Positions 48,786-59,500 of a DNA stretch of 64,000 nt are shown one piece after another. How positions within the stretch are numbered: the first letter of the stretch is position 1; the number at the start of each line of letters is the position of its first letter. The stretch is from assembly GCA_026874595.1 (NCBI GenBank), contig CM049317.1:46340401-46404400 (forward strand), written 5' to 3'. The stretch is from Sipunculus nudus (taxonomy: Eukaryota; Annelida; Sipuncula; Golfingiida; Sipunculidae). The notes under the pieces were generated by a model that was not told where the DNA came from, made no database searches, and saw only the letters and a list, made by a program, of their open reading frames with translations. The position numbers and the translations under genes are program-made.

Positions 48786-51700
48786 TATATATATAGAAGG
48801 TAGTGTTACCCTCCGATGTAAAGTGCTCTATGGCCTACAGACTAGGCCAGAGCGGTATAACTCTGAAGAAAAACAACACTGTTAATTCACAACAGTCTGT
48901 TTCACGGGGTGCGACCCGATCATCAGGTGAATATGGTTAGATCCAATACCTATGTAAAAGATGTAAAACCCTTGCTTCAATCCTTTGCCAAAATTTCTAA
49001 TATGAGCATCAGACATATGATACTTTTGCACTGAGTCTGTTATGTGTATAGCTGTTCAAAATTAATATGTACTTGGTAAGTATGCAAATATTACACCCAG
49101 TTTGACATGTTTCACCCATATGCCAAATGATTCCTTCCTGGAACAATATCAAATCCTATTTATAACATTTACAACCGATGACAATTAATAATTATCCCTT
49201 AGCATTCTGGTGACTGAGTCTTTCTTTATATTTTAGGGAAATCATCACTGACAATACAGTATGTTGAGAACCAGTTTGTGGATTCATATGACCCAACCAT
49301 AGAAAACAGTAAGTGAAACTGAACAACAAACACATCATATATTTACATGTATATCAAATGCAGCACACAAAAAGTGATTGTAAGTTGTCAAATAGAAACA
49401 CTTATAAATCCAGAAATTTAGAAACAGATGAACTAAACCAGGTAACAAAACCAACAGAGCCCTTCTCCAGTGCAGTATGCAGTATCAGTGATTATACCAC
49501 TCAATAGGCAGGGTAAGGACCACATATTTGTGCCAGTATATGCTGTGGTACACAATTCTGAGTACCTGTATCTGGTGGCATGAGTAGGAAGTACCTGGTA
49601 CCTGCACCTGTACCAAGAAATGAAAATATCTGTACCTGGTATAAGGTACTCTAAAGTCATATGTTATATTGAGATGGATACTTGTGTTGGGTCAAGGACA
49701 GTTCCCTATACCAGAAATATAGAATGAATCTAGAAAGCTGCACTGCAGGAGACATCCATACTATCACAATTGTGTTTGCTGAACTTAACTGGTATTCTTG
49801 ATATTTTGCTAAGTGTAAGGAATTTATCACAAATAATGAATGAACAAAGTCAGCAAACAAATGTGTCCATGGGTGATGATAATGATTCCTCATGCCTGAT
49901 AACACCAAGCATTGAAGCCGACAGAGACATTTTTAGTGGTGGTGGTGGTGTTGGGGGGGGGGGTTGCAGTTTTCATCATGGATGATGCTGCCTCTCAAAC
50001 TTTGTGGGGGACTCTCTTTTGTTTGGGGAGAAATCTGCTGCAGTAAAGAGCTGAGTCACCTCCAGTCAAGTGCTTGCTAAAATATCCATTTATTTGTGAA
50101 TTTTATTTAATGTACCATTGCACAAGGGTTCATTGTTATAGACATCATGGGTTTATCATATATGTAGAATAAAATGCAGTATGTATTACCTAATTGTGCA
50201 CTGATTATCATGTATGGTTAACATGTATTCATTAAAAGCAAGTGTTTAATACATATCAGCATAACAGTGACATATTCACTTTGCAGCATTCAGCAAGACA
50301 TTGAAGATAAGGGGTCAGGAGTACCAGCTGGAACTGGTGGACACAGCAGGACAGGTAGCATTGTTAATTATTACTTATCATCAGATGGTACACCTCATGT
50401 TTACTTATCATCAGACAGTACACCTCATGTTTACTTATCATCAGACGGTACACCAAATGTTTACTTATCATCAGACGGTACACCTCATGTTTACTTATCA
50501 CCAGACGGTACACCTCATGTTTACTTATCATCAGACGGTACACCTCAAGTTTACTTATCATCAGACGGTACACCTCATGTTTACTTATCATCAGACGGTA
50601 CACCTCATGTTTACTTATCATCAGACGGTACACCTCATGTTTACTTGGAAATGTAAAATATGATTACAATAAAATGGATCTTTATAATAACATGATGCAA
50701 GCATAAGCTAACATCGAACTTACAAATCTCTTGCATTTTCATTCTAAGGCCCTAAAATGTCATGCATTAAGGGGTTCATGCTTCACCACAGAAAAGTACA
50801 TCTTACACCGTATATGCAAATAGCAACAAGAAATTAATTCATGTACTTCCAGGGTTCAGCATTATTTTTTTAATGTACTTGCCTAGTCAGTCAATAACAT
50901 CTAGCTTTAACTTGCCCTACATACATATTTACTTGCACATCAAAAATCAGTGGCCTTAGCTATGAACATAGTGTGTTCCATATGGCTGTGGTGCATTGTC
51001 AGCAAGTTTTATTGCATGTTAGACAATAAACATGTTCAAATTGTTCAAACATGTTTGTTTATTGCCTCTGCCAGTAGGGTATGCAATTATACCTGTTGGT
51101 GTGTGTTTGTGAGTGTGTTTGTTCACAACATAACTCACACAGTCAAGAAAGGAATCCCATGACATTTTCAGTGCACTTCAGGAATGGGCCAACGGCTCAA
51201 CAAAGAATTTATTAGATTTTGATGTGGGTCCAGTCCATGATCCAGATCCTGGAGGGACTACCAGGAATATTCATAAATGCGCAGTCACATATGCACGAAT
51301 GAAATGGGAATAAAGATAAAGAGGTTTTATCAATATGGTTTCATTTCTCCAAGAAACAAAATTTGCTAAATGAAGTTGAGTTAAGATTCAAGGGGTAAAA
51401 GTTTATAATTTATAGTTCTGACATTTGGTTGCTCGGCCACCATTTTCTGGAAGTTTTACCTCTCCCAGGTAAGCAGTTAACTGTTCATGTTGATTCCTGA
51501 CTTGTAAACAATTTTGCAAATTATAAATGGAAATTGAAAATCAGTTTCAGTGTGTATGTCTTATTTTTCATTCATGGGGAAGTGGTAACTGTGGCATGTC
51601 TTTAACGTCTTGTGTTTTTTTTTCAGGATGAATATTCATTTTTGCCTCAGTCTTATGCCATGAATGTTGATGGCTACGTCTTAGTGTACTCAGTAACCTC

Positions 51701-53503
51701 CCAAAAAAGGTAAGTTTGTGAAGAAGTATGGAAAATAGCAGAGGTTATTATAGGGAACAGCAGTGTCCTATCTAAGTCAATTCCAGTATTTCTGGAATAG
51801 GATCACTTAGAGTGGTATCCCAAAGTCTCAGTGATGTAGTAGAGTCAAGTCTAAGTCTATCTGAGTCCAAGTGCAAGTCATAGTCAAAGCCACTAAAGAT
51901 TAAGTCCCAAATCCTTGAAGTTGGAGTCCAAGCCCACCTTCTTCAACTCGAAGTCTTTTGGAACTCAAGAAGAACTCTGAGCCTGAAATGTCTGTAGCAA
52001 AAAAGCATTTAAAATTTTTATATTTCTGAGATCATCAAAAGTATTTTTATGTTAGTTTTCATGGTCTTTATTTTATTTTTGAAATACATTTAACTCCCGA
52101 TACAGAAACTGATTTTGGTATATAATGATAGTGTTAACTATACCTTTATCTATATCTATGTCTTTAGATTTTTTATTTTTTAGAAAAGTTCACATATAAG
52201 TCTGTTTTCCAACCTTGACTTCAGGCCTTTGATAAAAAACGTTTTTTCTATTGGACTCAAGATGGACTGTTTCTTGAGTCTTGACCTCTGAGTCCAGGCA
52301 AAAGTCTGAGTCCAGGACCCTCAAGTCCAAGTCAGAGTCACTGAAAGGGTGGACTCCAGTGCGTACTTAGTGAGAAAAGGGCCTATTTTTTTCTTGCCAA
52401 TTGATAAGGTGTCATCTCCATCATCTGTCCCTCATTTTGAAAATTAATCACGTTTTCAACTGGTGAATATAGAGCAAAGAGTCTTAGGATATTGTCAGTT
52501 GCCAGAAAGAAAAAAGGTTAAAGTTGACTGCTATCTCTTGAGAAAAAAGTATATAGCAGTAAATCAGCTTCATGATAGGTTTAATCCACAGTTAAACTGT
52601 TCTCATAAATATCATATGAAAAATTTATAATAAAAAATAATATTTGTTTTCAGGATTAGAAATATCCAAAATTAATAGTGGCTCAAGCACCAAAATATAT
52701 TAAACCTGAACACTGGACATGTTGAGTCTGAACAAAAGATTTTAGAAGTTTACATAAGTACATATACAAGCAATTTCAACTGAGCACTGTGACAAGTGGG
52801 TCTCTTGTTACAGTTTGTTACTATTCTGCATATTTCTTCTCCACTTTCCTTTATTAATGGAAAATATTGTCAGCTAGAGTAATATATTATTAAAGGGACA
52901 TAATCAGGAGCAATATTATGCCTTTTCTTTAACTTTCAGTTTTGCTATATATAAAAGATTCCGAGCAAAACCACCCCAGCACACTGTCTTGGTAACTAGC
53001 ACACTGCTGTTAAACACCTCGTTATGGCTGTGCGTGTTGATAAACACAGTCCATGTGAGTGTGTTTACCATAACAATGCTGTGTGACTGGAGGTCTGATT
53101 GTTAGCCACAACACGTGGTCTTTCAGCCAATAGGAACATGCATTACATTTTTTGGGTCAAGTCAGTCTGGGTATCTCCCGATTGACACATGTTTTGGCTC
53201 CACAATGCACACTGCCAAATGCACTATTTTTATGTTGATGTCAGTGATCGTCCCTGGTCAACTGTTTTTAACACTCATTCACAGGAGTAAGCAAACAGTT
53301 TCAAGGCAATATTTTGGCAGGTACAGATATATTTTAAATGGAAGAAGCCAATTTATGTGTTAATTCAACAAGTTTTAATGGTGATTGGGCCCCTATAAGT
53401 AAGATACCACACAGTATCACGTTACTTACTGTCATAATAAGGATACATGTACCTTGCTGTCACCTATTTACCGATTTTTATTGCTTCTAGAATATGCTTT
53501 ACA

Positions 53504-53583
<80 letters not shown>

Positions 53584-56500
53584 GGCAAAGTAATTAAAAG
53601 TTTCTTATTTCTCTTTCAGCTTTGATGTTTTGAAAGTTTTACATGAAAAAATTCTGGACCAGACTGGCAAAGTGCAGTAAGTGTTAGTTTTTCAGTGATG
53701 GATGCCTATATAATTTATCATTAAACTACCGTTAACACTGAGGGCTGTGTATGGTGTCGTTAACATAACACCTGTAGGCTGGTTATATGATCATTTATGT
53801 AACATCTGTAGGCCTGATATTATTACATATTACTGATTAAATTTGCAGAACTCATATACCATCATTATCCTGAATATGTTATTGTGTGCATGACATGAGT
53901 TGGCTTAGTATAATAAAATCAAAAGTTTTCAGCTTTGTCAGCCTTCAACAACTGCTTGTACCACATGTATTTCCTAACTAATATGCAACTGTATAAATTG
54001 TAGTTTGAGTCAGGGTTGGGGTCAGGTACCTAATTAGTACCCAATTTAGAGTAACTGTACTAGGATTTCAACAGTAAGGTCTACATGGTACCTGTTAATT
54101 ACCTCTTGACTGGTTTAAAATACTTCAGGTATATGTAAGATGCTGAAAACAGACATGCTGATGTGCATATAGATGAAATGTATATGATTATTTTGATTTA
54201 AATGTCTTTGAATTGTACTAAAGTTACCTGTACCCAGGTTCTCTCTTATTATCTTGCTTGAACTGTACCAAGGTACTGCTGCCTGTGCCAGCCCCCAGCC
54301 CTGGTCTGAGTCTGACAATTGATAGCAGACACAGTCATAAAGTCACCAGTATTCTTTTTTAAATTATTTTACATTTATATAACTCAAACATTGATGAAAT
54401 TATGCTGGGATACTTAGTGAAATATAACTGAATTTGCTGATTTTAATAAAATATTGTACAGAATATCAGATATCTATGGAACGGTAGCATATTTTTCACA
54501 AAACATGAAGTACTCATTGATAATGGGGTACATTATTTAGTTGTTGAATATTGATGGTACCATCAATATCCCATTTATAATATGCAGTTTAATTCTTTTA
54601 AAACTGACAGAATAAGTAAAATAATATGTCGTGATCATAAAAAATCATGGAAGCTTGAGGAAAATTTGACTGATATGTTCTTTGAAAATGAATTCTCTAT
54701 CTCATGATATCTAACATGAACTTATTTTTTGTTTTAGTTTACCACTGGTCTTAGTAGGAAATAAGACAGATCTACGAATGGAAAGGTAAGAACAAAATCA
54801 TTACAGGTCTCCTAATTCTTGGAGATTCATATATTGTTTAGTATTAACGAATATTAAAAACAGATCGTAACCATGTTAATTTAATGCATTTAAGTTTACT
54901 TGCACCTTTGCTTTTTATATGTAGACAATACCATATTCCAAGATTGTTCCAGTGTCATTTGAATTCTGTGCATCCTTGGTGGAGCATTGTTGACTATTAG
55001 TTGTCTAAGCCGGCATTTGTCTTCCATGTACTGGTATGTGTTTGACCTGATTAACAGATCAGCAGTCAACCAGTCCAAAAATGGGGATGGCATGAATAAT
55101 TTGCTGACAGTTTCTTAAGTTTGTTTTCTTTTGTGCCTTCAATAATTTTCTTGAATTCAGCTTCACTCCATGGCACATTGCCCCTTTGCTTTTTAGCTCA
55201 GTTGACTTTTAATTATGCTGGGCTTCAGGGAAGGGTCTTTGGCATTTGAACTTCATCCTCAGGCTGACAGAGAGATGGTCATAATTTGTAAATTTGTTCC
55301 ATCTTGAAATCATTACTTATCTTGATGAAATCTGTGAAAGTATTATGTATGTCACAGTTTTTCATGGTTTATTTTTATTGGATTGTGATACTGGAATTGT
55401 GTCTTTCATTTAAATAATATCCCTCTGTTTATGTAGTTATTATCTATTTTGAGGAAAATCTGGCCAAGCACATCCTTAAAATGTCACTGTTTTTTAACAG
55501 TTAGGATAAAATTGATGTAAGGCTCAAGTGAAAACATTAGTCACTATGAATTTTTGTAAGCCTGTTTTACATGGATAGCACTATTTGTTGAGCATTTCGA
55601 TATGATTTGACATTATAGTTAAACCCCTTCTGTTGTCACAGGGTGATTACCCCAGAGGATGGTAAGAAACTGGCAGATTCCTGGAAGGCAGCATTTTTAG
55701 AGGCTTCAGCTAAAGAAAATCAGGTTTGTAAAAATACATATGTTGTTCTGTGGCTTCTGCTTGGTGACTGTATTCACCTGATACTTGTATATGTGCCCCC
55801 ACTGGAGGAATAGATTGCTAGGGTCATTTTCACCAAGCAGTGATGCCCTGGAGGACCAATAAAATTGTATATTTTGACAAGAAGGTCTGGGATTTTTTTT
55901 TTGTGGCTGAACCGTCATTGTCAAGGCTTAAAGAAATAAGTGAACAGGATAATTATTAATATAAAAGAGGGATTTCTTTGAAATTTCTTTGATATGTCTT
56001 TGAAGCTTGGTGTGCCCATTAATTATGAGTAGCTTTGTCCATTATGCAAGACAAGTTGCCTCCCATGTATGTCTTTTATCTTTAGCTCAGCTGACTAAAA
56101 TTCATCTGAGTTATTGTGATTCCTTTTTGTTTGTCTGGTCTGTTTACAGGACACAAATCTAGGGAAGTTAGGGTAGGGAGGGTTGTAGGTGGGTGTAGGC
56201 ATCTGCATATTTTTAGCTCAGCTGACTATAAGTCATCTGAGCTATAGTCGTGGTCCATTGTCCGTCGTCCGTCCATCTGTCCGTCCGTCCGTCTGTCCGG
56301 ATGTCTGTCCGTAAGACTGGCATGTTTCCACACCGTTGGACCTACGAATCTGAAATTCGGCATACAGTTAGATGTCCCCAAAATCTCCTAGCATGCCGAA
56401 AATTGGGTCAATAGGACTACGTTCCTATGAGATATTAAGGAAAAACCTCAATTTTTTATTAGAAATCTATTTTCACACTTCAAGACTGCCTAATATCAAA

Positions 56501-59500
56501 ACCACACATCTGGTTTTCTTCATATTTACCATAAATATTCCTCTATATAGTTTCTATGTACATGCCAGATATTAAGTCAGTATTATATAATTTAAAAAAG
56601 TTATGGGCCCAAACATAATGGACTTGGTTAAAAAATCCGGAATATATTTGGTCATTTAAGACCAAAAGTGTTAAAGGTAGGGACTTTTTTCCAGTAATAC
56701 AACTTTAATTAATCAAAATTTAATTGTATACCAAAAATTAGATCAAAATCTGTTAAATTTTTTTAAATATTGGCAAAAATATAAAATTGGTACCTTAAAT
56801 TTTGCCCAACTTTGGCCACGGCAAGTTTTTTTTCTGTAAGTACTGTGGATTTAATTTTCACAGCATGTATACATAAGGATTTAATCTGTTAAAATCTGAA
56901 TTTTGAAAATAAAAGCTGCAAAATTAGGCTAGTTATTGAATTTTTTCTTGAGGCTCTCGTTGTATTCCCTTACATTGTCAAGCAGTCCACTTTGATGACT
57001 GTAGGTCATTCAGTGCACATCTCTATGCTCCCATAATTTTAGATGTCCCCAAAATCTCCTACCATACTGAAAATTGGGTCATTAGGACTTCGTTCCTTCG
57101 AGATATTAAGGAAAAAACTCTGTTTTCCATAAAAAAAGCCATTGTTACACTTCAAGGCTGCCTAATATCAAAACCACTGATCTGTTTTTGATCGTATTTA
57201 GTATTCACATTCTTTCATACATTTTCTATGAACATACCAAAAATTAGGTCAGTATTGGGTATTATTTTGAAGTTATGGGCCAAAACATAATGCAATTTTT
57301 AAAAAAAATCAGGAAATATATTTACTCACCTAACATGAGAATTGCTGAACCTAGAGACTTTTTTTCAGGAATATAACTTTATTTAATCAAGATTCAATTG
57401 TTTACCCAAAATTAGATCTGAATTTTGCAATGTTTTTCAAGTTATTAGCATGAATAAAAAATCAATACCTTAAATTTTGTCCAACTTTGGCACTGTTGAT
57501 TTAATTTTCACAGCATATATACATAAGGATTTAATCTTTTAAAATCTGAAATTTCAAAGAAATTGATTGGAAAGAATAGCTTTTATTCATGTTTTCATAC
57601 ACCATGTCAAGTGTTGTTTACATCTAGTCTACCTAGTAGTACAGCCTCCACTTGCATTATGTAACCCACCCCAGGCAGCTTGCCTTGGGTCAGCTTGGCC
57701 ACTACCAGCAGGCTTCCCCTCTGCCCTGCACTCCCCCCCCCCCAGATTGTGCATAAACTAGATGAATGTTATTATTTTCTGTATTTGATTCATTCTTATT
57801 CTAGGCTATGCTACATTTTAGATTTTGTATTGTACCACCAGGGTTACAATGATTAAAGTGTACCTTTAATTGTGTCCACAAAGTGGTGTATTGCTATGAA
57901 AGTGTGGATGTTCATCAGATAAGTAATTCCTTACTTCAGAAGAGTGAAAACTTCACCAGGTGTGAAATTGACTATTAATTCCAGTAATAAAATAAAACTG
58001 GGATAGTAATTAGCACAATGATATTGTTTGTCCCTCATTCAACCAACAGTGTGTATACTTTATTTGAAAAGATGTTTTATTTTATCAAATTTACTGAATC
58101 TTTTATTTTAATTTGGTGAATAAAATTAAGCATGTACTGAAAACTCAAATGTGCAAAACTTTTTAATAGTGATTCAAGGATTATTCTTGTAGATGCCATG
58201 TTGTGGCATTATTTTCTTTTAAATTCAGTTTAAACATTTATGATTTAAAAATAATAAAATATATATGTATGCATAATATGACCCAATATGAGCTACACTC
58301 TTGATATATGATGATTGCAACTTTTGCAACAATTCTAATATTTTAACTTATAGTTTGTTTTTTACTCTGTATATATAATGATTGCAACTTTTGCAACAAT
58401 TCTAATATTTTAACTTATAATTTCAGGTTTTTTTATTAAAAATTTATAAAACCTGTAAATAAAAAAATGATTCAGATAAAAACTTCTTAATGGAAAAAGT
58501 GGATATGCTTAAAAAAAATAGGATTATATATAACCTTAAATGCATTATTCCCTTGAAAGTGAAATAAAGGTATTAGTCCATTCTGTCCACTTGCCTGTCC
58601 ATCTGTAAATTTTCATATGCATCACAGTATCTCAAATTTTTACTGTTTTTCTTCATGACAGTCTTGTCAGAGTATTAGTTTGCAATCATATATTTAGAAC
58701 TTTACTATAACCAAGTAGGAGGGCCCCTTTCCTCTTAGCTTTTCATATTCTTATATAAATGAAAAAAATTACAATAGAATATTTCTACATCCACCTTCGT
58801 GCTGCCCTCACTTTTCCCTTCTCCGAACCCCATCCCAAAGTCAGCCTCAGTAAGCAAGAACAAGATGAATCAGATATATTCATACTTTAATATTTTGTAT
58901 AACTATTCATCCATAGGTACCTATGTACATGCCAGAAATTATGTCAATATTGTGTAATATGTAGACATAGTGGGCATCACAATAATGTACCTTGTCAAGA
59001 CTTAAGAGATATTGTGTCATACAGTCACAAATTCATAAATCACTTCATCAGCATAGTTAATCATAACATCATATCCATCAAATTGAAAGCTTGCAGACTA
59101 CCATACACTTTAGATCCTTCGACAAATAGCCTTATCATCATTCTACTACTGCTTATTACTGCTGTCATTGCATTCATATTTGCTCAGATAAATCTCAATT
59201 TTCAACCCCTCCTAATTAAATAAAAAATAAACCACTATATTTGACTCTATTAATCCATCAGTCAGGTTATTTCATTTATCATTTACTAACATATTACATT
59301 ACATTCCTTTATAATAGCCCAACATGTCCATGATATTCATAAGCTTTATCGACTCGATATAGTATCACAGTGGAGAAACATTTATAGTCCAATCACGATC
59401 AGCTGAGCGCCGTGACCCATGGGTCCCTTGTTTAGCCACTCCAGTTGTCCATGCTATTTGTCCTTGCCTGTCTTATGCTTCTAAAAAACCATAGGGATTT

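Noticed and set aside
50371-50646. CRISPR-like regular repeat array
   Set aside because: Units are contiguous 30-bp copies without spacers, in a eukaryotic intron.
50267-50663. Overlapping 129-, 120- and 89-codon frames with 10-residue repeats
   Set aside because: They arise because the minisatellite period (30 bp) is a multiple of three. The real coding part is only Rheb exon 3 at 50287-50354.
59014-59223. Hydrophobic 69-codon frame ([17 protein letters not shown]), possibly of mitochondrial origin
   Set aside because: It lies in the 5' part of A copy 6, no mitochondrial protein could be recognised, and C-rich AT-rich DNA easily yields such strings.
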